Shown in pieces: positions 43,230-51,861 of a stretch of DNA of 64,000 nt (its first letter is position 1; every line of letters starts with the position of its first letter). Where the stretch lies: NCBI RefSeq assembly GCF_900105675.1, contig NZ_LT629786.1, forward strand, positions 3,224,001 through 3,288,000, given 5' to 3'. The notes beneath the pieces were generated by a model. It was not told the DNA's origin. It did no database searches and saw nothing but the letters and a program-made list of their open reading frames with translations. The translations under genes were made by a program, and so were the position numbers. The stretch is from Pseudomonas synxantha (lineage in GTDB: Bacteria > Pseudomonadota > Gammaproteobacteria > Pseudomonadales > Pseudomonadaceae).

Positions 43230-44465
43230 ATGACCCTCGCCTCTGTCGTTATCGTCGGTGCTGGCCAGGCCGGTTTTCAAGTTGCGGCGTCCCTGCGCCA
43301 GGAAGGCTTTGAAGGCCGTATCACGCTGATTGGCGATGAGCCCGGCCTGCCCTATCAACGCCCGCCGCTCTCGAAGGCCTACTTGCTGGGCAAGATCCAG
43401 GCAACCAACTTGCTGTTTCGCCCTGAAGAGTTCTACGCCACCCAACGCATTGAACTGGTGCATGACCAGGCAACGGCCATCGACCGCCTGAACCGCCGCG
43501 TACTGCTTGCGTCTGGAGAAGCCGTGGGCTACGACCACCTGGTGCTCGCCACTGGTGCTCACAACCGCCCGCTGCCGGTGCCTGGCGCAGAGCTGCCGCA
43601 GGTGTTCGGCATCAAGACCAGGGCCGACGCCGACGCCCTGGCGCCACTGGCCAAGGCGGCGCGCAACGTGGTGGTCATCGGCGCGGGGTTCATTGGCCTG
43701 GAATTCGCGGCCGTGGCCGCCGCCCTCGGCGCCAATGTACATGTGCTGGAGCTGGGTGAACGGCCGATGGCGCGGGCGGTCTCGCGGGAGATGTCCGAGC
43801 TGTTTCGCCAGGCCCATGAAGCCTGGGGCGTGCATTTCGACTTCCGCCAGGGCCTGAGCAGCATCGAAGCCGACAATGGCAACGTGTGCGCGGTGCACAC
43901 CAACGACGGGCGCCGCTTGCCGGCGGACCTGGTGGTGTTCGGCATCGGCGTGATCGCCAATGCCCAGCTGGCGACCGAAGCCGGGCTGGCGATCGAGAAC
44001 GGGATCAAGGTCGACGCCAATCTGCTCACCTCTGATGCGCAGATCTCTGCGCTGGGCGATGTCGCCAGCTTCCCGTGCCTGCAAAACGACGAACAGCACA
44101 CCCGCCTGGAATCCGTGCAGAACGCCATTGATCAGGCGCGCGCCGTGGCAGCACGTTTGATGGGCAAGCCTGCACCTTACGCGGCCCTGCCTTGGTTCTG
44201 GACTGACCAGGGCGACCTCAAGCTGCAAATCGCCGGGCTTTCCACCGGTTACGACAGCACCGTAGTGCTGGGCTCTGCCGAAAACCGGCAACTGTCTGTG
44301 TTGTGCTTTCGCAATGAGCGGCTGGTGGCAGTGGAATCATGCAACCGCATGGGTGACCACATGGCCGCGCGCAAGATCCTGGCCCGTGCTCCCCGCTTGA
44401 CGGCTGTCGAAGCCGCCGCCGAAGGCTTCGACTTGAAAACCTGGGAAGCGGCCAACCGCGACTGA
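43230..44465 (+). CDS. Ferredoxin reductase (putidaredoxin-reductase type)
   Basis: A 411-residue FAD/NAD(P)H oxidoreductase. FAD-binding GAGQAGFQVA is at the N-terminus, NAD-binding GAGFIGLEFA in the middle, and ALGDVASF (FAD) near residue 275. PYQRPPLSKAYL is typical of the family. The start at 43230 follows AAGGAG at the right distance. With the ferredoxin before it, it forms the two-component electron chain for P450s, and may also reduce the other ferredoxin at 41037. Confidence 0.95.
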   Translation: MTLASVVIVGAGQAGFQVAASLRQEGFEGRITLIGDEPGLPYQRPPLSKAYLLGKIQATNLLFRPEEFYATQRIELVHDQATAIDRLNRRVLLASGEAVGYDHLVLATGAHNRPLPVPGAELPQVFGIKTRADADALAPLAKAARNVVVIGAGFIGLEFAAVAAALGANVHVLELGERPMARAVSREMSELFRQAHEAWGVHFDFRQGLSSIEADNGNVCAVHTNDGRRLPADLVVFGIGVIANAQLATEAGLAIENGIKVDANLLTSDAQISALGDVASFPCLQNDEQHTRLESVQNAIDQARAVAARLMGKPAPYAALPWFWTDQGDLKLQIAGLSTGYDSTVVLGSAENRQLSVLCFRNERLVAVESCNRMGDHMAARKILARAPRLTAVEAAAEGFDLKTWEAANRD

Positions 44466-44479
44466 TCCATTCCCCTTGC

Positions 44480-44514
44480 GCCGCATCCGCGCCTGGCGTG
44501 AGTGCGGCTTTTTT
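44480..44514 (+). terminator. Terminator after the ferredoxin reductase gene
   Basis: GCCGCA pairs with TGCGGC, with partial inner pairing, followed by TTTTTT. It lies 15 bp past the reductase stop and 26 bp before the next gene's ATG, so the SDR after it may depend on read-through. Confidence 0.75.
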
Positions 44515-44539
44515 ATGCGCAGAGCGCAGGAGCCATCCC

Positions 44540-45373
44540 ATGAACAAAACCTGGTTTATCACCGGCGCGGCACGTGGCCTTGGCGCGGCCATCGCCCGCG
44601 CCGCCCTGGATGCGGGCGACAACGTAGTGGTCAGCGGTCGACGCCTTGAGGTCTTGCAAGGCGTCTTCGCCCCCTACGGCGAGCGCGTCCTGGCGGTGGA
44701 GTTGGACGTGAGCGACGAAGCCCAGGCACTGGCGGCGGTCGATGCCGCGGTGGCGCAGTTTGGCCGCATCGATGTGCTGGTCAATAACGCCGGTTATGGC
44801 CAACTGGCGCCCTTCGAAGAAAACCTCGCCGCCGAAGCCCAACAACAGTTCGCCACCAATGTGTTCGGGGTGTTCAATGTGTGCCGCGCCGTGCTGCCGG
44901 TCATGCGCCGCCAACGCAGTGGCCGCGTGTTCAACCTGTCGTCGATGGGAGGCCTGCTGGGCATGGGCGGCGCAGCGCTGTACTGCGCGTCGAAGTTTGC
45001 GGTGGAAGGCTTTTCCGAATCCCTGGCCCAGGAGGTCGCGGGGTTCGGCATCAAGGTCACGCTGGTTGAGCCGGGGGTGTTTCGCACCGACTTCCTCGAC
45101 CCAAGCTCGGCAGTGTTTGGCAGCCGCGGCCTGGCGGACTACGAGGTGTTCACCGCCAAGGTCAAGGGCGCCTCGGCCGCCTACAACCATCAGCAGACCG
45201 GCAACCCAGCCAAACTGGGCGCGGCTCTTGTAGGCCTGGCCAACCATGAACAGCCGCCCCTGCGTTATCTGGCGGGTTCGGATGCGTACCAGCAAGTCAG
45301 CACCAAGCTGACCGACATGCTCACGCACATTGAACAATGGCGCGAGCTGTCGTTTTCGACCGACGGGGTATGA
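44540..45373 (+). CDS. Short-chain dehydrogenase/reductase (SDR 4)
   Basis: A 277-residue SDR. The cofactor motif is TGAARGLGAA, the structural NNAGYG is present, and the active site is SSMGGLLG...YCASK. It is of the type with an extended C-terminus (VKGASAAYNHQQTGNPAKL) seen in carbonyl reductase-like members. The ATG at 44540 follows GCAGGAGCC. It ends 5 bp from the convergent NTF2-like gene. The substrate is unknown. Confidence 0.9.
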   Translation: MNKTWFITGAARGLGAAIARAALDAGDNVVVSGRRLEVLQGVFAPYGERVLAVELDVSDEAQALAAVDAAVAQFGRIDVLVNNAGYGQLAPFEENLAAEAQQQFATNVFGVFNVCRAVLPVMRRQRSGRVFNLSSMGGLLGMGGAALYCASKFAVEGFSESLAQEVAGFGIKVTLVEPGVFRTDFLDPSSAVFGSRGLADYEVFTAKVKGASAAYNHQQTGNPAKLGAALVGLANHEQPPLRYLAGSDAYQQVSTKLTDMLTHIEQWRELSFSTDGV

Positions 45374-45377
45374 ACGG

Positions 45378-45728
45378 CTACAGGTCGATGAAGTAACGCA
45401 CCGACAATTTGCCCTCTTCGAACCGATACAACTCAATGGTCTCGATACCGCCTTCCAGCTCGCGGAAGGCGTTGAGGTGATGACAGGCAGCCTCGCTACC
45501 GTTGACGATGCACTGGCGCACCTCGACACGGATCTTGGGCTGCTGCTGCGCCCACATGCCCTCCAATACCTGCCAGCCATCCTGCACTGGCCTGCCGACG
45601 TATTCGATGCTCAAGCCGTTGGGCGACACGCTGCGGTAGTGGGCAAAAAATCCCTGCTTGTCACCCTTGTTCCAACAGTCGACCTGTCCATGCAGGAAAC
45701 GCTCGATAGCTTGTCTGTCCATGCTCAT
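45378..45728 (-). CDS. SnoaL/NTF2-like small protein
   Basis: A 116-residue alpha+beta-barrel protein: an N-terminal helix (IERFLHGQVDCWNKGDKQGFFAHY) then beta strands (RVEVRQCIVNGSEAACHHLNAF, ETIELYRFEEGKLSVRYFIDL). Members are isomerases, hydratases or cyclases acting on polycyclic ketones, or have no known activity. The start at 45728 gives the natural N-terminus; the longer open frame shadows the MFS 3' end. It is the last gene of the operon begun by the second P450. Confidence 0.75.
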   Translation of the reverse strand: MSMDRQAIERFLHGQVDCWNKGDKQGFFAHYRSVSPNGLSIEYVGRPVQDGWQVLEGMWAQQQPKIRVEVRQCIVNGSEAACHHLNAFRELEGGIETIELYRFEEGKLSVRYFIDL

Positions 45729-45754
45729 AAACTCGATGTCCTCAGGGAAAGACT

Positions 45755-47065
45755 TCAGGCGGGTTGCTGCTGTTGCCAGGCATACCGGCGCGCCAGGAAT
45801 GCCGGTTCCATCTTCAGGCACAGCAGGATGGTCGGGCCGATGATCGCGCAGCAGAAACAGCACACCAACACGGCTGAATAGCTGCCGTACACGTCGTAGA
45901 GATGCCCGAACAAGATCGGCACCAGCCCGGACACGATGGTGATCAGGCACAGGTGCAGGCCGAAGATCCGTGCGTAATCCTTGAGCCCGAAATAACGCGC
46001 CATCAGGAACGCCGCCAGATCAAACTCGGCCCCGGCACTCGCGCCGATGCACAGGGTGGCAAGCACCAGCAACGGCAGGCTTTGCCCGCCGCTGAAATAG
46101 AAAATTGCGCAGCCCAGCGCCGGCAGCACCAGGCTGACCGCCGCCACCATCGACGGCGAATAACGGTCCAGCAAGTAGCCCACCAACAGGCGCCCGGCGA
46201 TGATCGAGATACCGAAGGTACTGAATACCTGGGCCGCCTCCTGCGGGCTGAGCCCTTTGCTTTGCAACATCGGCACCATGTTGGTGACCATGCCGACGGT
46301 CAACGACACCGACAGGATCAGCGCCACGTTGAAGCCCCAGTACATGCCGCTGCGCAAGGCTTGCCGGAAACTCATGCCGGACAGCTCCAGCGGTTTGCCC
46401 TGCTCGGCCGAATGGCTGCCGGTGGCAGGCCTTGAAAAGTCAGTCGGCAGGCGCAACCACCACAGCGCCAACGGCAATGTGAACAGCAATGGCATCGCAC
46501 CCAGGGCGAAGAACCCGGCCTGCCAGCCATAGGCCGCAATCAGCCGAGACAACAACGGCGGCAGCACCATGGCCATCAACCCGGTGCCGCACAAGATAAT
46601 CGCCAGCGCCAGGCCACGGTTGCGCTCGAACCACAGGTTGACCAATTGGGTCCAGGTAATGGCGATGGTGCCGGCACAGACGATCGGCATGGCAAAGAAC
46701 GCCAGGTACAGCCAGCCAATCGAACCCTGGATCTGGGTGATTGCGAAATAGCCGACGATCTGCAGCACAATCGAAACAATTGCCACGCGACGCAGGCCAT
46801 AACGCCGATACAACCAACCGACGACCTGGGTGGAAATCGCCACGCCCGCGAAGAGGAACGTGATCGACGCTTGCAAGTCGCCGCGGCTCCAGCCAAACGC
46901 TTGTTCCAGCGGAATCACCAGGGTGCCGAAGGCATACAGCAATGCCGCAGTAATACTGGTGCAGATGCCGAACAGTCCGAGCAGGACCACGCGCCAGCCG
47001 CGCTTGAATTCGGAAAAATCACTGCCCTGCCGAGGCGCAGTTTTGGTGCGTGTATCAGTCGTCAT
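45755..47065 (-). CDS. MFS transporter (MCT/OFA type), paralogue 2
   Basis: A 436-residue carrier with 12 predicted helices. FSEFKRGWRVVLLG and FGTLVIPLEQAFGWSRGDLQAS align with the MFS protein at 41608. The start follows GGGAG. It is in an operon with the second P450, an unknown protein and an SDR. Two related permeases in one cluster suggest two related substrates or uptake paired with export. Confidence 0.92.
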   Translation of the reverse strand: MTTDTRTKTAPRQGSDFSEFKRGWRVVLLGLFGICTSITAALLYAFGTLVIPLEQAFGWSRGDLQASITFLFAGVAISTQVVGWLYRRYGLRRVAIVSIVLQIVGYFAITQIQGSIGWLYLAFFAMPIVCAGTIAITWTQLVNLWFERNRGLALAIILCGTGLMAMVLPPLLSRLIAAYGWQAGFFALGAMPLLFTLPLALWWLRLPTDFSRPATGSHSAEQGKPLELSGMSFRQALRSGMYWGFNVALILSVSLTVGMVTNMVPMLQSKGLSPQEAAQVFSTFGISIIAGRLLVGYLLDRYSPSMVAAVSLVLPALGCAIFYFSGGQSLPLLVLATLCIGASAGAEFDLAAFLMARYFGLKDYARIFGLHLCLITIVSGLVPILFGHLYDVYGSYSAVLVCCFCCAIIGPTILLCLKMEPAFLARRYAWQQQQPA

Positions 47066-47096
47066 GGTCTAACTCCCGGCGCAATGCGCGACATGC

Positions 47097-47885
47097 TTAG
47101 TGGCCCTTGAGGATGTCTTCGACCTTGGGCAGTGCGATCATCGTGGCACCACCGTCCACCAGCAGCGACGTGCCGGTGATATAGGAGGCTTCGTTGGAGG
47201 TGAGGAACAGCACGGCGTTGGCAATGTCGGCGGACTCACCCAGGCGGCTTACCGGAAAATGCGCGGCCAGTTGATGCGGCAATTCGTTGCCCAGGGTTTC
47301 CAGCATATGGTCAGTGCCAATCAGGCCCGGCTCGACCACATTGACCAGGATGCCCAGCGCGCCAAACTCCACCGCCAGGCCACGGGCAAAGGCATTCATG
47401 AACGCCTTGCTCGCGCCGTAGGCAATCAGGCGGGGGGTGTATTTGCGGTTGGCTTCGCCGGACGAAATAAAGATCAGCCGGCCCTTGTCGACTGCCTTGG
47501 ACAGGTACGGCGCACTGTCTTTGGCCAGCCAGAACAACGACTGGATATTGCTGCGTACGATGTGATCGAAGGTGTCATCGGCCATCTCGGCCATCAGCCC
47601 GTGGCTGGTGTCGGCGGCGCAATGCACGACGATGTCCAGTTGGCCAAAGCCGTCGACAGCGCCTTGCACCATGGCCTTGATCGCTTCACGGTCGGCGATG
47701 TCACCGCCGACCAGGCAGGCTTGTGCACCCAGGGCCTGGATTTGCCCGACGGTTTCTTCGCCATAACGCGCGGTGCGCGCCGATACGACCACCTTGGCGC
47801 CCTCGCGGGCATACGCCAGTGCGATTGCACGGCCCATGCCGCGTCCGCCACCGGTGACCAGCACTACTTTGTCGCGATATTTCAT
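47097..47885 (-). CDS. Short-chain dehydrogenase/reductase (SDR 5)
   Basis: A 262-residue SDR. The cofactor motif is TGGGRGMGRA; the active site is FISSGEAN...YGASK; the C-terminus has LLVDGGATM. The start follows GAGGATCC. It sits between the MFS and the CrtC-like/P450 genes, so oxidation of the alcohol made by that P450 is a fair guess. Confidence 0.9.
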   Translation of the reverse strand: MKYRDKVVLVTGGGRGMGRAIALAYAREGAKVVVSARTARYGEETVGQIQALGAQACLVGGDIADREAIKAMVQGAVDGFGQLDIVVHCAADTSHGLMAEMADDTFDHIVRSNIQSLFWLAKDSAPYLSKAVDKGRLIFISSGEANRKYTPRLIAYGASKAFMNAFARGLAVEFGALGILVNVVEPGLIGTDHMLETLGNELPHQLAAHFPVSRLGESADIANAVLFLTSNEASYITGTSLLVDGGATMIALPKVEDILKGH

Positions 47886-47962
47886 CGCCGGATCCTCATT
47901 GTTTTTATTAGTCGAGGCGGGTGTCGCGGCGGCCGGGCCTGTTGGGCCCGGCCGCCTGGAGG

Positions 47963-48994
47963 TTACAAGTCCTGGCCCTTGACGTTGCGCGCCGAACCGT
48001 TGCGCCGGTCCGACTCACCCCAGCCCAGCCAGTGCGACGGCTCACGGGTATCGCCAACCCGGCGCCAGCGGCCTTCTTGCTGGGCAGTAATCGGGAAGCC
48101 GCCGACGAAGTCGATCATCTCGCCTTTCTCGTCCGGCAGGAACTCCCATTGTTCCTTGCCTTCCAGGGTGATCTTCGCGGACTTGAGGAAGTAGCTGCCG
48201 TCTTTGTGTTCGGTGAGGCCCTCGATGTCGGTCGTCACCCGCACTTCGCCCTTTTCGTTGTTGAAGATCGCGTAGCCCAGGTGGTCGTGCCCGACCATGA
48301 AGGAGCCGGTGTCCCAGGTGCCATCCTTGTACACCGTGACGAACGACCACCAGATCACATGCTTGTTGTTGTTCACCACCAAGTCTTTCTTGAAGTGGAT
48401 GGCGCCGCCTTCGGCCATGTAGAACTGGTCCAGTGCCATGGCGCCCTTCACCGGGCGGCCTTCGCACACACCGGACAGCTCCCACAGCTGCGACACGTAG
48501 AACGTGCCCCACTCCACGCCGGGCAGGTACCACTGCAACCCCGGGCCGAGCAGGCGGCCTTCGAGATGGAACAGGCCCTCTTCCTTCCAGGTCAGGCGTT
48601 CGCTGTTGGCGGTGATTTCCCAGGCATTGCCCGGCTCGCCCGGTTGGCTGGCCCAGCGCGCGGTGTCGCCGTCCAGGCTGTGCACCGGCAGTGGCGTCAA
48701 CGCCTGCCTGGCCATTTTCTCGTGGTCCATGCGCAGGTTGACGTGATCCACGTGGTTGTTCAGGTAGAAGAATTTGGTCGGGTTGGGGGTGCCGTTGGGC
48801 GCCATCAGTGAGCGCACGAAGGAGTAGATATTGCCCTCCTCGTCACGGACCGAGCCGAACGGCGAACTCTTGCTCAGGTGCAGGCCGAAGAACCCGCGCT
48901 CGGCGGCCATCGATGCGCCCGTGACCTTGTGCGGGCCGACCAATTGTTGAAAGCCGAAATCACCGCGTTCTGGAATGGTTTTAAACGTTCTCAT
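47963..48994 (-). CDS. Uncharacterised beta-rich protein next to P450
   Basis: A 343-residue protein without signal peptide or membrane segment. It is rich in Trp, Gly and aromatic pairs (GLQWYLPGVEWGTFYVSQLW, NNKHVIWWSFVTVYKDG), which suggests a two-lobed lipocalin-like beta barrel as in CrtC carotenoid hydratases and related DUF7064/7065 proteins. I cannot confirm the family. A role in binding or hydrating a terpenoid would fit the place directly after P450 2 in an operon. The start follows AGAGGGC. Confidence 0.65.
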   Translation of the reverse strand: MRTFKTIPERGDFGFQQLVGPHKVTGASMAAERGFFGLHLSKSSPFGSVRDEEGNIYSFVRSLMAPNGTPNPTKFFYLNNHVDHVNLRMDHEKMARQALTPLPVHSLDGDTARWASQPGEPGNAWEITANSERLTWKEEGLFHLEGRLLGPGLQWYLPGVEWGTFYVSQLWELSGVCEGRPVKGAMALDQFYMAEGGAIHFKKDLVVNNNKHVIWWSFVTVYKDGTWDTGSFMVGHDHLGYAIFNNEKGEVRVTTDIEGLTEHKDGSYFLKSAKITLEGKEQWEFLPDEKGEMIDFVGGFPITAQQEGRWRRVGDTREPSHWLGWGESDRRNGSARNVKGQDL

Positions 48995-49054
48995 GCTGCC
49001 CTCTATTGTTTTTGTAGGGATGCTTTTGCAGGGATGTTTTGTAGAAAGGTGTGT

Positions 49055-50332
49055 TCAGTCCCAGATAACCGGGAGTGTCGAAACCCCACGCAACTGCGCG
49101 CCGTTGATCTGCGGCACGGGCTGGCTCGGGTCCAGGCGCAGGTTGGGAAACAGGTCGAGAATCGCGTTCACCGCGCTGCTGATCTCGACCTTGGCCACGA
49201 ACTGGCCGATGCACATGTGCGGGCCAAAACCGAAACCGAAAGACGGTTTTGGCTTGCGGTCGATGTCGAAGACGTCGGGGTGTTCGAACGCGGCTTCGTC
49301 ACGGTTGGCAGACACCACCATGCATTGCACGAAGGAGCCTTTGGGAATCTTCACACCGTGGAATTCCACGTCCTTGGCGGTCTCACGCACCTTGAAGGTG
49401 GCGACCGGCTCGAAGCGCGTGGTTTCGTCCATCAACCTGGCGATCAACGAGCGGTCGGCTTTCACGCGTTCCAGCAGGCCTGGAGTAGTCAACAGCAAGG
49501 TCATCACCGAGCCGAACATGCGCGTGGTGGTTTCACCGGCTGCCGGCAACAGCGAACGCGTGAAGGTGATGACTTCGTGGTCATCCAGGGTCCGCCCCTC
49601 GTATTCGGCACGCAGCAGGCGCCCCACGACGTCATCGCCCTGGCTGCCCTCGGCGCGACGTTGCACCACGACTTCCTGCAGCGCGTCGTACAAACCCTTG
49701 ACCGCAATGCCGGCCTGGCGGCGTGCTTCGACCATTTTGGTCGGGTCAATCTGGTTGCCTCCGACGATGGCCAGCGCCCAGGCAGCGTATTGCTTGTATT
49801 TGGAGGGATCATCCGAGGGGAACCCCATCAAGGCGTACATCACCCGAATGGGCAGTTCGAGGCCGAACTTCATCAGGTCGGCCTTTTTGGCCGCCAGCAT
49901 GGGCTGGATGTATTCCTCGCGGATCACCTGGTCGATCTGCGGGCGCCACTTGTTGACGGTTTCCGGCATGAACGCCGGTTGCAACAGCGCGCGTACCTTG
50001 CGGTGCTCGTCGCCATCCATCGCGAGGATGATCAAACCGTCGAAGAATGCGCCGAGGCCTTCGGCAATGAACCCGCTGGTGAAGGTCGCGCCATCGCGCA
50101 ACACGCTCATCACATCCTGATAGTTGAACAAGGCGAAGGTCGGACGCGTACCCTGCTGCGTGCCAGCATTGGTCGGCACACCGAACTGGGTGATGAAGTC
50201 GCCTTCGTAGATCGGCGACTTGAGGCGCTGCTCACGGCACACCTCGTGAATATCCAGGTCGGTACCGCGGTACAGCTGCGACACCGCGGAATATGCGGTG
50301 GCCAGGTCCAACGCTGCGCTCTCGTTGCTCAT
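49055..50332 (-). CDS. Cytochrome P450 (CYP226-like), paralogue 2
   Basis: A 425-residue P450. The haem thiolate is Cys374 in FGFGFGPHMCIG; the I-helix is LLPAAGETTTR; ExxR reads ETTR. AGGAG stands six bases before the ATG at 50332. It is collinear with the P450 at 19687-20964. Two P450s are known in dit clusters (DitQ and DitU), and I cannot say which this one matches. It starts an operon with the CrtC-like protein, SDR 5, the MFS and the NTF2-like gene. A TetR gene is divergent from it. Confidence 0.93.
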   Translation of the reverse strand: MSNESAALDLATAYSAVSQLYRGTDLDIHEVCREQRLKSPIYEGDFITQFGVPTNAGTQQGTRPTFALFNYQDVMSVLRDGATFTSGFIAEGLGAFFDGLIILAMDGDEHRKVRALLQPAFMPETVNKWRPQIDQVIREEYIQPMLAAKKADLMKFGLELPIRVMYALMGFPSDDPSKYKQYAAWALAIVGGNQIDPTKMVEARRQAGIAVKGLYDALQEVVVQRRAEGSQGDDVVGRLLRAEYEGRTLDDHEVITFTRSLLPAAGETTTRMFGSVMTLLLTTPGLLERVKADRSLIARLMDETTRFEPVATFKVRETAKDVEFHGVKIPKGSFVQCMVVSANRDEAAFEHPDVFDIDRKPKPSFGFGFGPHMCIGQFVAKVEISSAVNAILDLFPNLRLDPSQPVPQINGAQLRGVSTLPVIWD

Positions 50333-50436
50333 CAATATCTCCTATCTCTTGTTTTTATTGTCCGGGCACCGGCTTTACGTGCAGTGTCCGGGCTGCCAAC
50401 CTATGGTATGCGCTCGTCCAGGTACGGGCAGTCCGA

Positions 50437-50461
50437 TTCGTTTGACCCGGGGTCAAACGAA
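50437..50461. promoter_or_regulatory. Perfect 25-bp palindrome between P450 2 and TetR 2, probable TetR operator
   Basis: Arms TTCGTTTGACCC and GGGTCAAACGAA are perfect inverted repeats around a single G. It is 105 bp from the P450 start and 39 bp from the TetR start. It is unlike the TGAACA-N13-TGTTCA sites, so this unit has its own switch. Confidence 0.75.
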
Positions 50462-50499
50462 GTCCCGCAAACAACACATGCCGGCAGAAGGAACAGAAG

Positions 50500-51144
50500 G
50501 TGGCGACAAAGACAGCTGAAGGTGGCGAACAGGGCAAACGCAGCACAATGAATCGCCTGCTCGCCGCCGCACGCATCGAATTCGCCCGCAAAGGCCTGGC
50601 AGGCGCGCGCGTCGAAGCCATCGCCATTGACGCCGGGGTTACCAAGCAACTGGTCTATCACTACTACGGGTCGAAAGAAGGCTTGTTCGTGGCGGTATTG
50701 GACGAGTCTTCGGACAACATCATGTCCGAGCTGGTCAACCTCAACGTGGAGTCGTTGCCACCGCCGCTGGCCATGCGCAGCGTGCTCAATCACTTCTTCG
50801 ATCAGTACCGCTTCGATCCCTTCCTGGGTAGCCTGGCGCTGGAAGGGATCCGCTATCACGACGTCCATGAAACACCGCGTAACCATTTCCTTGAGCTGGC
50901 GCCGGCGCTGATTGCCAAGTTGGACGCGATCCTCAAGCGCGGTGCTGCCAGCGGTGATTTCCGTGCCGATATCAACCCGCGCCTGCTGCTTGCCAGTGCG
51001 TCCCTGGTGACCACCGGCTGGTTTACCAACAGCTATTCCATGTCAGCCCTGGCGGGCCTGGATACCGACTCCGAAGAAGGCCTGTCGACCTGGCGTCAAT
51101 ATTCGGCTGATTTCGTCCTGGCGGGGATTTCACTGCGCACATAA
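50500..51144 (+). CDS. TetR-family regulator 2
   Basis: A 214-residue regulator. HTH: GLAGARVEAIAIDAGVTKQL, then VYHYYGSKEGLF. The C-terminal domain is of the TetR_C_41-like type (LEGIRYHDVHETPRNHF). The likely start is a GTG at 50500 with GAAGG upstream; a nearby ATG at 50478 is out of frame. The palindrome at 50437-50461 lies between it and the P450 operon, so autorepression and repression of that operon are expected, with a diterpenoid-like or CoA-ester ligand as inducer. Confidence 0.87.
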   Translation: MATKTAEGGEQGKRSTMNRLLAAARIEFARKGLAGARVEAIAIDAGVTKQLVYHYYGSKEGLFVAVLDESSDNIMSELVNLNVESLPPPLAMRSVLNHFFDQYRFDPFLGSLALEGIRYHDVHETPRNHFLELAPALIAKLDAILKRGAASGDFRADINPRLLLASASLVTTGWFTNSYSMSALAGLDTDSEEGLSTWRQYSADFVLAGISLRT

Positions 51145-51861
51145 GATTTTTTGTATGAGCGCGCTTCAAGACCCCGCCGGGTGCAAGACATTGTGGCGAG
51201 GGAGCGGTTGTTTGGCTTGCCATGGTGAAGGATGCAGCGCGCCTCAAGACCCCGGCGTACACCGCGCCGGGTGCAACACATTGTGGCGAGGGAGCGGTTG
51301 TTTGGCTTGCCATTGGTGGAGGACGCAGTGCGCTTCAAGACCCCGGCGTACACCGCGCCGGGTGCAAGACATTGTGGCGAGGGAGCTTGCTCCCGCTGGA
51401 GTGCGCAGCGCTCCCGCTTTTTGGGGGCCGCTTCGCGACCCAGTGGGAGCAAGCTCCCTCGCCACAGGGAGCGGTTTTTTGGCTTGCCATTGGCGAAGAA
51501 CGCAGCGCGCTTCAAGCGCTCCGGCGTAAATCGCGTCGAGTGCAAAACATTGTGGCGAGGGAGCTTGCTCCCGCTGGAGTGCGCAGCGCTCCCGCTTTTT
51601 TGGGGCCGCTTCGCGACCCAACGGGAGCAAGCTCCCTCGCCACAGGGGAGCGGTTGTTTGGCTTGCCATTGGTGGAGGACGCAGTGCGCTTCAAGACCCC
51701 GGCGTACACCGCGCCGGGTGCAAGACATTGTGGCGAGGGAGCTTGCTCCCGCTGGAGTGCGCAGCGCTCCCGCTTTTTGGGGGCCGCTTCGCGACCCAGC
51801 GGGAGCAAGCTCCCTCGCCACAGGGGAGCCGTCGCGCCTACAGGCGTGCGTCGGGTGTGGT
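51145..51861. repeat. Tandem REPIN array
   Basis: Between convergent TetR 2 and the FAD oxidoreductase lie five tandem units, each starting TTGTGGCGAG, at 51191, 51281, 51372, 51550 and 51728. The spacings are 90, 91, 178 and 178 bp. Long units hold an inverted pair of P. fluorescens-type REPs (GTGGCGAGGGAGC ... GCTCCCTCGCCAC), that is, a REPIN, plus a spacer of about 80 bp. Short units lack the hairpin. The frames that cross the array (up to 250 codons) follow the repeats and are not genes. Confidence 0.9.

Noticed and set aside
51181-51840. Possible CRISPR array
   Set aside because: Units are 90 or 178 bp with near-identical spacers and a large internal hairpin, and no cas genes are near. 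This is a REPIN array.
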